Of a DNA stretch of 64,000 bases, positions 41,942-50,720 are shown piece after piece. The notes below the pieces were generated by a model. That model had not been told where the DNA came from, made no database searches, and was given only the letters and a program-made list of their open reading frames with translations. Position 1 is the stretch's first letter. Every line of letters starts with the position of its first letter. Where the stretch lies: NCBI GenBank assembly GCA_045613385.1, contig JAZLAW010000022.1, positions 12,346 to 76,345 on the forward strand, given 5' to 3'. Both the position numbers and the translations under genes were made by a program. The stretch comes from SIG565 sp045613385. Lineage in GTDB: Bacteria > Bacillota > Clostridia > Oscillospirales > Acutalibacteraceae.

Positions 41942-42457
41942 TTAACCGATAATTTCTTTAACCGATTTGCCGCGGATTACTGCGACTTCTTCGGCACTAC
42001 GCAATGAAGCAAGACCCTGAATGGTAGCGCGAACAACATTGCAAGGATTCTTGGAACGCAATGTCTTGGTACGAATGTCCGAAACACCTACAGTTTCAAG
42101 TACGGCACGAACCGGACCGCCGGCGATAACACCGGTACCGGGTGCAGCCGGTTTCATAAGAACGCGACCTGCGCCGAATTCACCCATAACTTCGTGCGGA
42201 ATTGTTGTACCCTTAAGAGAAACCTTAATGAGATTTTTCTTAGCGTCTTCAATACCTTTGCGGATAGCTTCCGGAACTTCACCGGCTTTACCCAAACCGA
42301 AGCCTACTACGCCGTCACCGTTTCCTACAACAACCAAAGCAGAGAATTTCATAATACGTCCGCCCTTTACTGTCTTGGAAACACGGTTTATAGCAACTAC
42401 TTTTTCTTTTAATGCTCTAGGGTCATCTAATGTTGTGATGTCAAATTTTGTAGCCAA
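41942..42457 (-). CDS. rpsE: 30S ribosomal protein S5
   Basis: This 171-residue protein has the dsRBD-like N-domain (VVAINRVSKTVKGGRIMKFSALVVVG) and the C-terminal domain (GVIAGGPVRAVLETVGVSDIRTKTLRSKN). It contributes to decoding accuracy and spectinomycin sensitivity. It lies 20 nt after rplR. Confidence 0.97.
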   Translation of the reverse strand: MATKFDITTLDDPRALKEKVVAINRVSKTVKGGRIMKFSALVVVGNGDGVVGFGLGKAGEVPEAIRKGIEDAKKNLIKVSLKGTTIPHEVMGEFGAGRVLMKPAAPGTGVIAGGPVRAVLETVGVSDIRTKTLRSKNPCNVVRATIQGLASLRSAEEVAVIRGKSVKEIIG

Positions 42458-42477
42458 AAGTATTCCTCCTCCTTCTT

Positions 42478-42837
42478 TTAGAACTTGAGGCCGCCCTCAC
42501 GGGCTCCTTCGGCAAGCTCCTTGACACGTCCGTGATAAACATATCCGCCGCGGTCGAAAACAACTTCGGTGATATTTTTATCAGCAGCACGTTTAGCAAT
42601 TAACTGTCCAACCTTGCGGGCTTCTTCTTTGTTACCCTTAGCTGTACCGAACTCTTTTTCGGTAGACGAAGCGGCAACCAGAGTTACACCCTTTACATCA
42701 TCTATAAGCTGGGCGTAAATATTGCTGTTGGAGCGGAATACATCAAGGCGGGGGCACTCTGCAGTACCGTTGATTTTACCGCGAACACGCATATGTCTGC
42801 GGATACGAGCCTTGTTAGAATCAGGCTTATTAACCAT
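42478..42837 (-). CDS. rplR: 50S ribosomal protein L18
   Basis: This 119-residue 5S-rRNA-binding protein shows RIRRHMRVRGKINGTAECPRLDVFRSN and a C-terminal FDRGGYVYHGRVKELAEGAREGGLKF. Length is normal. It lies 18 nt after rplF. Confidence 0.97.
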   Translation of the reverse strand: MVNKPDSNKARIRRHMRVRGKINGTAECPRLDVFRSNSNIYAQLIDDVKGVTLVAASSTEKEFGTAKGNKEEARKVGQLIAKRAADKNITEVVFDRGGYVYHGRVKELAEGAREGGLKF

Positions 42838-42855
42838 TTTAATACACTCCTTTTA

Positions 42856-43404
42856 TTATTTCTTTGCGCCCTTGGCAGCTTTACCTTCTTTGCGACGGAT
42901 ATGTTCATCCGCGTACTTGATGCCTTTGCCCTTATAGGGTTCCGGCGGACGCTTAGAACGGATATCAGCTGCAAATTGGCCTACCATTTGCTTATCAGAA
43001 CCGGAAACTATAATCTTGTTCGGATTAGGAACTTCGATTGTAATACCCGGAATCTCGGAAATTACTACCTGGTGTGAAAAACCGAGGTTCATAACTAAGT
43101 CTTTACCCTGTTTTGATACACGGTAACCTACACCGTTAACATCCAATTCCTTACTGAAGCCTTTTGTAACACCTTCAACCATATTAGCTATGAGTGTACG
43201 TGTGAGACCGTGAAGTGAACGGTGCTCTTTAACATCACTCGGGCGGCTAACTGTGATTTCGTTGTTCTCTACAGTAATGGTCATATCTTCGCTGAAAGTA
43301 TTTTTAAGTTCAGCTTTCGGTCCCTTAACGGTAACTTCACAACCATTAATCTTAACTTCTACACCGGCAGGAATTGCGATAGGTTTAAGTCCTATTCTTG
43401 ACAT
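42856..43404 (-). CDS. rplF: 50S ribosomal protein L6
   Basis: This 182-residue protein with two related RNA-binding domains begins MSRIGLKPIAIPAGV and carries the uL6 signature near its C-terminus (PEPYKGKGIKYADE). It sits at the base of the L7/L12 stalk. Length is normal. Confidence 0.97.
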   Translation of the reverse strand: MSRIGLKPIAIPAGVEVKINGCEVTVKGPKAELKNTFSEDMTITVENNEITVSRPSDVKEHRSLHGLTRTLIANMVEGVTKGFSKELDVNGVGYRVSKQGKDLVMNLGFSHQVVISEIPGITIEVPNPNKIIVSGSDKQMVGQFAADIRSKRPPEPYKGKGIKYADEHIRRKEGKAAKGAKK

Positions 43405-43418
43405 TCCTCAGCACCTCC

Positions 43419-43817
43419 TTACCACACAAAAGCAAGTACTTCGCCGCCAACATTGGCGATGCGTGCCTGCTTATCGGTGATTATTCCTTTAGAGGTTGAG
43501 AGAATTGCAATACCGAGTCCCTTCATAACCTTGGGCATATCTTCTACATTTGTATAGATACGAAGACCAGGTTTAGAAACTCTGCGAATTCCGGAAATAA
43601 CCTGTGTTTTATTCGGGCCATACTTCAAGGTTATATGAAGTACGCCCTGCTTTCCGTCCTCAACGAACTGAAAGCCATTAATGTAACCTTCATCAAGTAA
43701 AATCTGGGCGATTGCCTTCTTTACATTAGATGCAGGTATATCAACCGAATCGTGTTTTGCTGAAGATGCATTACGAATTCTTGTAAGCATATCAGCGATT
43801 GTATCGGTGATTTGCAT
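43419..43817 (-). CDS. rpsH: 30S ribosomal protein S8
   Basis: This 132-residue protein begins MQITDTIADMLTRIRNASSA and ends in ILSTSKGIITDKQAR...GGEVLAFVW. It binds the central domain of 16S rRNA and, in E. coli, represses the spc operon. It lies 28 nt after rpsN. Confidence 0.97.
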   Translation of the reverse strand: MQITDTIADMLTRIRNASSAKHDSVDIPASNVKKAIAQILLDEGYINGFQFVEDGKQGVLHITLKYGPNKTQVISGIRRVSKPGLRIYTNVEDMPKVMKGLGIAILSTSKGIITDKQARIANVGGEVLAFVW

Positions 43818-43845
43818 GACGTCGACCTCCTTTAGCCTTTGCTTT

Positions 43846-44031
43846 TTACCAGCTTGCCTTCTTTACACCGGGAATCTCGCCCTTGTAAGCAAGCTCCCTA
43901 AAGCAGATACGGCAAATGCCGTACTTGCGAAGATAAGCATGCGGGCGGCCGCAGATTTTGCATCTGCTGTATTCTCTTGTTGAAAACTTAGCAGTTCTTG
44001 CCTGCTTAACTTTCATAGATGTTTTAGCCAT
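43846..44031 (-). CDS. rpsN: 30S ribosomal protein S14, zinc type
   Basis: This 61-residue, zinc-binding short S14 has the ligands C24, C27, C40 and C43 (CKICGRPHAYLRKYG...CRICF). This type Z form is the usual one in Clostridia. It lies between rplE and rpsH. Confidence 0.97.
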   Translation of the reverse strand: MAKTSMKVKQARTAKFSTREYSRCKICGRPHAYLRKYGICRICFRELAYKGEIPGVKKASW

Positions 44032-44043
44032 AATTCCTTCTCC

Positions 44044-44583
44044 TTATTTCGCAAACGGAGCGCCCATAAGAGTAAGTAACTCACGTGCTTCTTCGTCGTT
44101 GGTTGCAGTAGTAACAAAAATAATGTCCATACCACGAACCTTGTCTATTTTATCGTACTCAATTTCAGGGAAAATCAACTGTTCTTTAACGCCCATTGCA
44201 TAGTTGCCGCGGCCGTCAAAAGCGTTGGGATTAATTCCTCTGAAGTCACGAACTCTCGGAAGAGCGATGTTGAAGAGCTTGTAAACAAACTCATACATTT
44301 TTTCTCCGCGAAGAGTTGTTTTAACACCAATCGGCATACCTTCTCTGAGCTTGAAGTTCGCAACCGACTTCTTAGCACGGCAAGGAACTGCCTTCTGGCC
44401 TGTGATGGCTGCTAAGTCGCTCATAATAGCGTCGATAACCTTTGAGTTATCCTTAGCTTCGCCACAACCTACATTGATAACTACCTTTTCGAGCTTCGGA
44501 ATCTGCATGACGCTCTTATAATTGTACTTTGCCATCAATGCAGGAGCGATATTCTGTTTGTAATCGTCCTTCAATACTGACAT
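44044..44583 (-). CDS. rplE: 50S ribosomal protein L5
   Basis: This 179-residue protein contacts 5S rRNA and the P-site tRNA. Diagnostic segments are PKLEKVVINVGCGEAKDN, TGQKAVPCRAKKSVANFKLREG and a C-terminal GMDIIFVTTATNDEEARELL. AAGGAGG precedes the ATG. Confidence 0.97.
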   Translation of the reverse strand: MSVLKDDYKQNIAPALMAKYNYKSVMQIPKLEKVVINVGCGEAKDNSKVIDAIMSDLAAITGQKAVPCRAKKSVANFKLREGMPIGVKTTLRGEKMYEFVYKLFNIALPRVRDFRGINPNAFDGRGNYAMGVKEQLIFPEIEYDKIDKVRGMDIIFVTTATNDEEARELLTLMGAPFAK

Positions 44584-44602
44584 GTCATGTCCTCCTTATC
44601 TC

Positions 44603-44926
44603 TTAAAAGGTTTCGCCGCACTTTTTGCACATGCGGTCTTTTTTACCGTCAGCATAAATCTTATAGCCTACACGGGTGGGTTTGTTGCACTTGGGGCAAA
44701 CTACCTGTACCTTACAAGCATAGATTGGGCTTTCGGTTTCAATTATACCGGAAGGGTCACCAGCTTTGCGCGGCTTAACGTGCTTTTTAACAACGTTTAT
44801 GCCTTCAACAATTACCTTTCTTTCTTCCGGACTAACCTCAAGTACCTTACCGGTCTTGCCGCGGTCCTTGTCATCTCCAGTGAGGAGTATTACAGTATCG
44901 CCTGTTTTAACGTGAAGTTTATTCAT
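44603..44926 (-). CDS. rplX: 50S ribosomal protein L24
   Basis: This 107-residue KOW-domain assembly initiator (VKTGDTVILLTGDDKDRGKTGKVLEV) has a C-terminal zinc-ribbon-like pair (CPKCNKP...CKKCGE) common in low-GC Gram-positives. It lies 17 nt after rplN and 19 nt before rplE. Confidence 0.96.
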   Translation of the reverse strand: MNKLHVKTGDTVILLTGDDKDRGKTGKVLEVSPEERKVIVEGINVVKKHVKPRKAGDPSGIIETESPIYACKVQVVCPKCNKPTRVGYKIYADGKKDRMCKKCGETF

Positions 44927-44943
44927 TAACTTTTACCTCCCCA

Positions 44944-45312
44944 TTAAAGCACTTCCGGAGCGAGAGAAAGAATCTTTGTATAATCTTTATCTCTGAGCTC
45001 ACGGGCTACTGGTCCGAAAATACGAGTTCCGCGCGGGTTTTTGTCCTCACGGATGATTACTGCTGCATTTTCATCGAATCTGATGTATGTGCCGTCATTG
45101 CGACGAAGACCTTTTGCAGAACGAACTACAACAGCCTTAACTACATCGCCCTTCTTAACTGTTCCACCGGGAGCAGCTTTCTTAACAGAAGCAACGATAA
45201 CATCGCCAATGTTGGCATACCTCCTTTTGGAGCCTCCTAAAACACGGATGCACATAATTTCTTTAGCACCGGTATTGTCAGCAACCTTGAGGTAACTCTG
45301 TTGTTGTATCAC
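44944..45312 (-). CDS. rplN: 50S ribosomal protein L14
   Basis: This 122-residue protein begins MIQQQSYLKVADNTGAKEIM and contains GTYIRFDENAAVII and the C-terminal GTRIFGPVARELRD. It sits at the intersubunit face. Length is exactly the family norm. Confidence 0.98.
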   Translation of the reverse strand: MIQQQSYLKVADNTGAKEIMCIRVLGGSKRRYANIGDVIVASVKKAAPGGTVKKGDVVKAVVVRSAKGLRRNDGTYIRFDENAAVIIREDKNPRGTRIFGPVARELRDKDYTKILSLAPEVL

Positions 45313-45330
45313 AGTGTTTTCCTCCTTAAA

Positions 45331-45588
45331 CTATTTAGCCTTTTCAACTATTTGAGCAACGCGCCAGTTTTTGTCTTTCGACAACGGACGTGTTTCCATA
45401 ATAAGAACTCTGTCACCAATGTTGCATTCGTTGTTCTCATCATGAGCTTTAAGTCTAATAGTGTTCTTAATAATCTTCTTATAAAGCGGGTGTTTAACGT
45501 TGTCTTCGATAGCAACTACAACTGTTTTATCCATTTTGTTGCTAACTACCTTACCCACTCTTGTCTTACGAAGGTTTCTTTCGCTCAT
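45331..45588 (-). CDS. rpsQ: 30S ribosomal protein S17
   Basis: This 85-residue OB-fold protein begins MSERNLRKTRVGKVVSNKMD and contains GDRVLIMETRPLSKDKNWRV. It binds the 5' domain of 16S rRNA. It lies 19 nt after rpmC. Confidence 0.97.
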   Translation of the reverse strand: MSERNLRKTRVGKVVSNKMDKTVVVAIEDNVKHPLYKKIIKNTIRLKAHDENNECNIGDRVLIMETRPLSKDKNWRVAQIVEKAK

Positions 45589-45607
45589 TTAGCTTTACCT
45601 CCCTGAA

Positions 45608-45814
45608 TTAAGCATTTGCGCTGTCTTTAAGTTCTGTCTCACGAATAACTGTTTTTACTCGTGCGATGTCCTTTTTAACAGCGTTTATACGTGTGGGGTT
45701 GTCGAGCTGGTTAATGGCAAGCTGAAAACGGAGATTGAATAACTCTTCCTTAAGCTTTGCCAACTTATCATTAAGTTCAGGTAAAGATAATTCTCTGATT
45801 TCCTTTGCGTTCAT
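45608..45814 (-). CDS. rpmC: 50S ribosomal protein L29
   Basis: This 68-residue helical-hairpin protein (KEIRELSLPELNDKLAKLKEE, LRFQLAINQLDNPTRINAVK) lies near the peptide exit tunnel. Its ATG shares one base with the rplP stop. Confidence 0.97.
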   Translation of the reverse strand: MNAKEIRELSLPELNDKLAKLKEELFNLRFQLAINQLDNPTRINAVKKDIARVKTVIRETELKDSANA

Positions 45815-46239
45815 TACTGCTCACCACCCATTTCCTGCTTTGTAACAAACTTACACTTAATAGGAAGCTTGTTTGCTGCGAGACGCATAGCTTCACGAGC
45901 CAATTCCTCGCTAACACCGCCTATTTCGAACATTATTCTGCCCGGCTTAACTACGGCTACCCAATATTCCGGAGAACCTTTACCTGAACCCATTCGAGTT
46001 TCAGCAGGTTTTTCTGTAATCGGCTTATCGGGGAAAATTTTAATCCAAACCTGACCGCCACGTTTGATGTAACGAGTCATAGCGATACGTGCTGCTTCAA
46101 TCTGGTTAGAGGTAATCCACGCCGGTTCTAAAGCCTGAAGACCAAAATCGCCGTGAGATACTGTTGTACCTCTTGAAGCAGTACCGGTCAAACGACCACG
46201 GTGTACTCTACGGTATTTAACACGCTTCGGTAATAACAT
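45814..46239 (-). CDS. rplP: 50S ribosomal protein L16
   Basis: This 141-residue protein begins MLLPKRVKYRRVHRGRLTGT and shows GDFGLQALEPAWITSNQIEAAR. It contacts tRNA near the peptidyl-transferase centre. It overlaps rpsC and rpmC by one base each (TAATG). Confidence 0.97.
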   Translation of the reverse strand: MLLPKRVKYRRVHRGRLTGTASRGTTVSHGDFGLQALEPAWITSNQIEAARIAMTRYIKRGGQVWIKIFPDKPITEKPAETRMGSGKGSPEYWVAVVKPGRIMFEIGGVSEELAREAMRLAANKLPIKCKFVTKQEMGGEQ

Positions 46240-46901
46240 TAGCGGGTTCCTCCTTCCTTACGAGCCTTTGAATCGTGAAGAACTTCACCCTTATAAATCC
46301 AAACCTTGATGCCGAGTTTACCATAGGTTGTATTTGCTTCTGCAAAACCATAGTCAATATCAGCACGGATGGTCTGAAGCGGGATGGTACCTTCATGATA
46401 CTGTTCGCTTCTTGCAATTTCAGCACCGCCGAGACGGCCTGAAACCATAATCTTGATACCCTTAGCGCCTGACTTCATAGCACGGCCGATAGCCATCTTC
46501 ATAGCGCGGCGGAAGGATACACGTTTCTCGAGCTGTTCAGCAACGCTTTCAGCTACAAGTGTTGAGTTAACATCAGGATTTTTAACTTCTACGATGTTAA
46601 TGTTTACAGGTTGACCGAGTTTCTTTTCGCAAAGTGCGCGGAGCTTTTCGATTTCCGAACCGTTACGGCCGATTACGATGCCCGGCTTTGCACAATGAAT
46701 GTGAAGTCTTACTTTGGAAGCTCCACGTTCGATTTCAATCTTCGGAACACCTGCAGAGTAAAGTGTTTTCTTTAAGAACTTGCGGAGGTTATAGTCCTCA
46801 ACCAAAGTATCTCCGAAAACCTTGTCATTGGCGAACCAACGGGAATCCCAGTTCTTAATTACGCCCACACGGAAACCATGTGGATTAACCTTCTGTCCCA
46901 T
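46239..46901 (-). CDS. rpsC: 30S ribosomal protein S3
   Basis: This 220-residue protein has an N-terminal KH domain (VRLHIHCAKPGIVIGRNGSE) and a C-terminal S3 domain (GAKGIKIMVSGRLGGAEIAR). It lines the mRNA entry channel. GGAGG precedes the ATG. Confidence 0.97.
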   Translation of the reverse strand: MGQKVNPHGFRVGVIKNWDSRWFANDKVFGDTLVEDYNLRKFLKKTLYSAGVPKIEIERGASKVRLHIHCAKPGIVIGRNGSEIEKLRALCEKKLGQPVNINIVEVKNPDVNSTLVAESVAEQLEKRVSFRRAMKMAIGRAMKSGAKGIKIMVSGRLGGAEIARSEQYHEGTIPLQTIRADIDYGFAEANTTYGKLGIKVWIYKGEVLHDSKARKEGGTR

Positions 46902-46917
46902 ACTTTAACCTCCTTCT

Positions 46918-47256
46918 TTAGTCTTCACGTTCTTTAAGTACGATTGTCATATGGCTTGTTCTCTTAAGAATGCGGTGTGCACGGCCGTGGTCCTTAGGAC
47001 GAATTCTCTTAAGTGTCGGGCCGGGGCATACGAAACATTCTGCAACATAAAGTTTCGATACATCCATATTATGATTGTTTTCTGCATTCGCGATTGCTGA
47101 AGCTAAAAGCTTCTCTAAATACTCACAAGCAGCTTTGGGAGTAAATTTGAGAATGGCCATAGCCTTGTCAGCATCTTGATTTCGGATTAAATCCAAAACA
47201 ATTTTCACCTTACGGGGTGAAATACGAGCATATTTTAATATAGCTCTTGCTTCCAT
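46918..47256 (-). CDS. rplV: 50S ribosomal protein L22
   Basis: This 112-residue protein begins MEARAILKYARISPRKVKIV and ends with the tunnel-lining loop sequence PTLKRIRPKDHGRAHRILKR. Changes in this loop are known to give macrolide resistance; no insertion or deletion is seen. Confidence 0.97.
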   Translation of the reverse strand: MEARAILKYARISPRKVKIVLDLIRNQDADKAMAILKFTPKAACEYLEKLLASAIANAENNHNMDVSKLYVAECFVCPGPTLKRIRPKDHGRAHRILKRTSHMTIVLKERED

Positions 47257-47275
47257 TTTTTACTCTCCCTTCTGC

Positions 47276-47548
47276 TTATTTTGTTGTTTTTGCACCGGCG
47301 TGGCCCTTGAATGTTCTTGTGGGGGCAAATTCGCCGAGTTTGTGTCCAACCATATCCTCAGTTACATAAACCGGAACATGCTTACGTCCGTCGTGAACAG
47401 CGATTGTATGTCCAACGAAATCAGGGAATATGGTTGAAGAACGTGACCAGGTCTTGAGAACTCTCTTCTCGCCTGCTTCGTTCATCTCTATAATCCTTTT
47501 AAGCAACACAGGTTGCACGAAAGGACCTTTTTTAGTACTTCTACCCAT
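47276..47548 (-). CDS. rpsS: 30S ribosomal protein S19
   Basis: This 90-residue head protein begins MGRSTKKGPFVQPVLLKRI and contains WSRSSTIFPDFVGHTIAVHD. It forms a pair with S13. Length is normal. Confidence 0.97.
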   Translation of the reverse strand: MGRSTKKGPFVQPVLLKRIIEMNEAGEKRVLKTWSRSSTIFPDFVGHTIAVHDGRKHVPVYVTEDMVGHKLGEFAPTRTFKGHAGAKTTK

Positions 47549-47569
47549 AATTATTCTCCTTTACGCAGA

Positions 47570-48400
47570 CTACTTAGAACGACGCTTAACAATATACTTA
47601 TCAGAGCGTTTCTTCTTATCCCTTGTTTTGTAACCGAGTGCAGGTTTACCCCACGGAGTTACAGGACCGGGACGGCCGATAGGTGACTTACCTTCACCAC
47701 CACCGTGCGGGTGGTCATTCGGGTTCATTACAGAACCACGAACTGTAGGACGCCAACCCATATGACGCTTACGACCTGCTTTACCGTAATTTACGTTGCT
47801 GTGTTCAGGATTGCTTACCTGACCTACAGTTGCCATACAGTTTGCAGGAACGTTACGGAGTTCGCCAGACGGAAGTCTGAGCAATGCCATACCGTTTTCT
47901 TTAGCCATAAGCTGTGCCATATTACCTGCTGAACGTGCAAGTTGTGCACCCTTACCGGGATAAAGTTCAATATTGTGAATAACTGTACCTACAGGAATGT
48001 TTGCAAGCGGAAGTGCGTTACCCGGCTTAATATCAGCATCGGGACCACTTACGATAACATCGCCGACTTTAAGACCAATCGGTGCGATGATGTAACGCTT
48101 TTCACCATCTGTATACTGTACAAGGGCTATAAACGCAGAACGGTTCGGATCGTATTCAAGAGTCATAACTGTAGCTTCGATACCGAAACGGTTTCTCTTG
48201 AAATCGATAATTCTGTACTTTCTGCGGTTTCCGCCGCCTCTGTGGCGTACGGTGATGCGGCCATAACTGTTACGACCGGCATTTTTCTTTAAAGGCGCAA
48301 GCAAACTTCTTTCGGGCGCTACCTTTGATAACTCGGAATAATCCATAGTTGTCATACCGCGGCGACCGGGGGTAGTCGGCTTGTAATGTTTAATTGCCAT
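47570..48400 (-). CDS. rplB: 50S ribosomal protein L2
   Basis: This 276-residue protein is needed for peptidyl-transferase activity. It shows GRNSYGRITVRHRGGGNRRKYR and the highly conserved C-terminal RGSVMNPNDHPHGGGEG. A 94-nt structured gap separates it from rplW. Confidence 0.98.
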   Translation of the reverse strand: MAIKHYKPTTPGRRGMTTMDYSELSKVAPERSLLAPLKKNAGRNSYGRITVRHRGGGNRRKYRIIDFKRNRFGIEATVMTLEYDPNRSAFIALVQYTDGEKRYIIAPIGLKVGDVIVSGPDADIKPGNALPLANIPVGTVIHNIELYPGKGAQLARSAGNMAQLMAKENGMALLRLPSGELRNVPANCMATVGQVSNPEHSNVNYGKAGRKRHMGWRPTVRGSVMNPNDHPHGGGEGKSPIGRPGPVTPWGKPALGYKTRDKKKRSDKYIVKRRSK

Positions 48401-48494
48401 TTTGTTTCACTCTCCTATTTTGGCTTAGCGAAGCCGTACGGCTTCATACATCACCTGAAATTAAATGTATTAATTTCAACTGATTTTCGGCGGA
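48401..48494 (-). other. Structured rplW-rplB gap
   Basis: This is the largest gap within the S10-spc cluster. It holds a perfect 16-bp palindrome GAAGCCGTACGGCTTC (48430-48445) and a second stem TGAAATTAA/TTAATTTCA with a 5-nt loop (48456-48478). No promoter or U-run is evident. The stems may be processing or attenuation structures; no ORF of note is present. Confidence 0.5.
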
Positions 48495-48788
48495 TTACAT
48501 TAAACCGTCGAAGAATTCAATCGGTTTGGAATCTGCTTTAAGGGTTACGATAGCCTTTTTCCAAGCAGCTGTATATCCGCTGTAGCGGCCCATACGTCTT
48601 GCCTGACCTCTAACCGAAATGGTGTTTACCTTAGCAACCTTTACTTTGAAAAGATTTTCAACTGCGGCTGCAATTTCGATTTTGTTGGCATTACGGTCTA
48701 CCTTAAAGGTGTACTTCTTGTCAGCAATACCTGACATGCTCTTTTCGGTGATTACCGGAGCGATAATGATATCCTGTGCGGTTTTCAT
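48495..48788 (-). CDS. rplW: 50S ribosomal protein L23
   Basis: This 97-residue protein (DIIIAPVITEKSMSGIADKK, AAVENLFKVKVAKVNTISVRG) sits at the exit-tunnel rim and docks trigger factor and SRP. Its ATG shares one base with the rplD stop. Confidence 0.97.
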   Translation of the reverse strand: MKTAQDIIIAPVITEKSMSGIADKKYTFKVDRNANKIEIAAAVENLFKVKVAKVNTISVRGQARRMGRYSGYTAAWKKAIVTLKADSKPIEFFDGLM

Positions 48789-49411
48789 TATGCATACACC
48801 TCCTCTAATTTAGCGGCTGCATCCTTAACAATTACAAGTGTATCAGCATTGATAATGTCGTAAGTGTTAATGGTGTTAACCTGTGCAGATTTAGCTCCTG
48901 CAATGTTTGCAATACTCTTAACTGCAAAAGCATTGTTGTCAGCTAATACAATGAGAGTTTTCTTAGCGGCGCCGATAGCCTTAAGACATTCAGCAACCGT
49001 TTTGGTCTTGTATGAATCAAGTTTGAGTTCATCAAGAACTATGAGAGAACCTGTAGCAACTTTATCAGAAAGAGCAGACTTAAGTGCAAGTCTTGCAACC
49101 TTCTTATTAAGTGAATAGGAATAATCTCTCGGCTTCGGAGCATGTACGATACCGCCATGTCTCCACTGTGGTGCTCTGATAGAGCCCTGTCTTGCGTGGC
49201 CTGTTCCCTTCTGTCTCCAAGGCTTCTTACCGCCACCGGAAACTTCGGTACGTGTTAAAGTGGACTGAGTGCCCTGGCGCTGATTCGCAAGATAGTTTAC
49301 AACCGCCATATGCATTACAACTGCATTCGGCTTAATTCCGAAAATGGCATCGCTTAATGTGATTTCACCAACATTTTTGCCAGCCATATCAACTACTGCT
49401 ATATTAGGCAT
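48788..49411 (-). CDS. rplD: 50S ribosomal protein L4
   Basis: This 207-residue protein has an extended tunnel loop (GGGKKPWRQKGTGHARQGSI) that is intact, followed by HAPKPRDYSYSLNKKVARLA. In bacteria L4 is the known autoregulator of S10 operons, which makes the long rpsJ leader (50444-50714) of interest. Confidence 0.97.
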   Translation of the reverse strand: MPNIAVVDMAGKNVGEITLSDAIFGIKPNAVVMHMAVVNYLANQRQGTQSTLTRTEVSGGGKKPWRQKGTGHARQGSIRAPQWRHGGIVHAPKPRDYSYSLNKKVARLALKSALSDKVATGSLIVLDELKLDSYKTKTVAECLKAIGAAKKTLIVLADNNAFAVKSIANIAGAKSAQVNTINTYDIINADTLVIVKDAAAKLEEVYA

Positions 49412-49428
49412 TTAAAACACTCCTTCCC

Positions 49429-50058
49429 TTAAGCTTTAACGCTATCGAAAAGAACAACGATACCGCCCTTAGGTCCGGGAACCGCACCCTTAACGGCAAT
49501 GATGTTGTTTTCAGCGTCAACCTTAACTACACTCAAATTCTGAACAGTTACACGTTCATTACCCAAGTGACCTGCCATCTTTTTGCCTTTGAATACTCTA
49601 GCCGGGTCAATAACACCTAAAGAACCGCCATGACGATGTACAGGACCTGTACCGTGTGATTCTTTAAGACGGCTAAAGTTCCAGCGCTTAATTACGCCTG
49701 CGTAGCCCTTACCTTTTGAAGTGCCGCGTACGTCTACAGCTTCGCCCTCAGCGAATATGTCAGCCTTAATAATATCGCCGACATTCAAACTGCTGGTGTC
49801 TTCAAGACGGAATTCGCGAAGAACCTTCTTCGGAGCTACATCGCCTTTAGCAAAGTGTCCCTTCATAGGACCGTTTACTTTTGAAGCCTTCAAATCGCCA
49901 TAACCGATTTGTACTGCTTCGTAACCGTCGTTTTCAACTGTCTTCTTCTGAGCAACAACACAAGGGCCTGCTTCAATAACAGTTACGGGAACAACGTTAC
50001 CGTTAGCATCGAAAAGCTGGGTCATACCGAGCTTTTTACCTACGATACCTTTTTTCAT
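49429..50058 (-). CDS. rplC: 50S ribosomal protein L3
   Basis: This 209-residue protein begins MKKGIVGKKLGMTQLFDANG and shows KGKGYAGVIKRWNFSRLKESHG. It initiates 23S rRNA folding. GGAGG precedes the ATG. A 73-nt gap separates it from rpsJ. Confidence 0.97.
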   Translation of the reverse strand: MKKGIVGKKLGMTQLFDANGNVVPVTVIEAGPCVVAQKKTVENDGYEAVQIGYGDLKASKVNGPMKGHFAKGDVAPKKVLREFRLEDTSSLNVGDIIKADIFAEGEAVDVRGTSKGKGYAGVIKRWNFSRLKESHGTGPVHRHGGSLGVIDPARVFKGKKMAGHLGNERVTVQNLSVVKVDAENNIIAVKGAVPGPKGGIVVLFDSVKA

Positions 50059-50082
50059 TTTTTTATCCTCCTTTGGTTATTG

Positions 50083-50098
50083 GTTGGTTCTCACCAAC
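50083..50098 (-). other. Small hairpin in the rpsJ-rplC gap
   Basis: GTTGGT and ACCAAC form a 6-bp stem with a GAGA (GNRA) tetraloop on the minus strand, ahead of the rplC ribosome-binding site. Confidence 0.5.
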
Positions 50099-50131
50099 TT
50101 GACCACACCGAAATAGATACCTTATTAATAA

Positions 50132-50443
50132 TTAAAGCTTAATTTCGATTTCTTCACCGGCGGGAAGCTCAAGACTTGTCAGAGCTTCAACAGTTTTGTT
50201 GGAAGGTCTGAGAATGTCGATAAGCCTTTTGTGAGTTCTTGTTTCGAACTGCTCACGGCTGTCCTTATACTTATGAACAGCGCGTAGGATTGTTACAACC
50301 TCTTTTTCTGTCGGGAGCGGAACCGGACCCGATACTCTGGCGCCTGTACGTTTAGCGGTTTCCACAATCTTATCTGCGGACTGGTCTACAAGTGCGTGGT
50401 CGTAACCCTTGATTCTGATACGAATCTTTTCTTTTACTGCCAT
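50132..50443 (-). CDS. rpsJ: 30S ribosomal protein S10
   Basis: This 103-residue protein (MAVKEKIRIRIKGYDHALVD, SGPVPLPTEKEVVTILR, THKRLIDILRPSNKTVEAL) is the first gene of the superoperon. It also corresponds to NusE, a transcription antitermination factor. AAGGAGG precedes the ATG; the promoter is about 270 nt upstream. Confidence 0.97.
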   Translation of the reverse strand: MAVKEKIRIRIKGYDHALVDQSADKIVETAKRTGARVSGPVPLPTEKEVVTILRAVHKYKDSREQFETRTHKRLIDILRPSNKTVEALTSLELPAGEEIEIKL

Positions 50444-50714
50444 GGATAGTCGCCTCCTTAAAATAGTTGGCGGGCAAAACTTACACCGTACCGTGTGTTT
50501 CTTTGCGGTACATTATAAAACCGGATACACTGGGGTTACAGCAAAATCCGGGTACGGCAGCTAACTGCCGCGGCACATACCGACTCGCAAGTTGTCGGAA
50601 GCGCAGGTTCTAAGTTTCTTTCGCCCGGTTTAAAATCGGACATACTCCGCGGAAATTTCCCCACTCGAAGTGGGCCACCTCCCGCATCATCGCATATCTA
50701 TACGCATAGCGTAC
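50444..50714 (-). promoter_or_regulatory. Structured 5' leader of the S10 operon
   Basis: About 270 nt lie between the promoter and rpsJ with no ORF but several clear stems on the minus strand: CCCACT/AGTGGG (50660-50674), CCGAC/GTCGG (50580-50598), CGGCAG-TTAG-CTGCCG (50555-50570), CCGGAT/ATCCGG (50521-50551) and CGGTAC/GTACCG type (50488-50511). It is GC-richer than nearby non-coding DNA, as expected of a structured RNA. It may carry an autoregulatory protein-binding site (L4 in well studied bacteria); this is inference. Confidence 0.7.
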
Positions 50715-50720
50715 TTTCGT

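Noticed and set aside
42021..42488. 155-codon plus-strand frame opposite rpsE
   Set aside because: Antisense shadow of a conserved ribosomal gene with biased codon use; no RBS or recognisable family.
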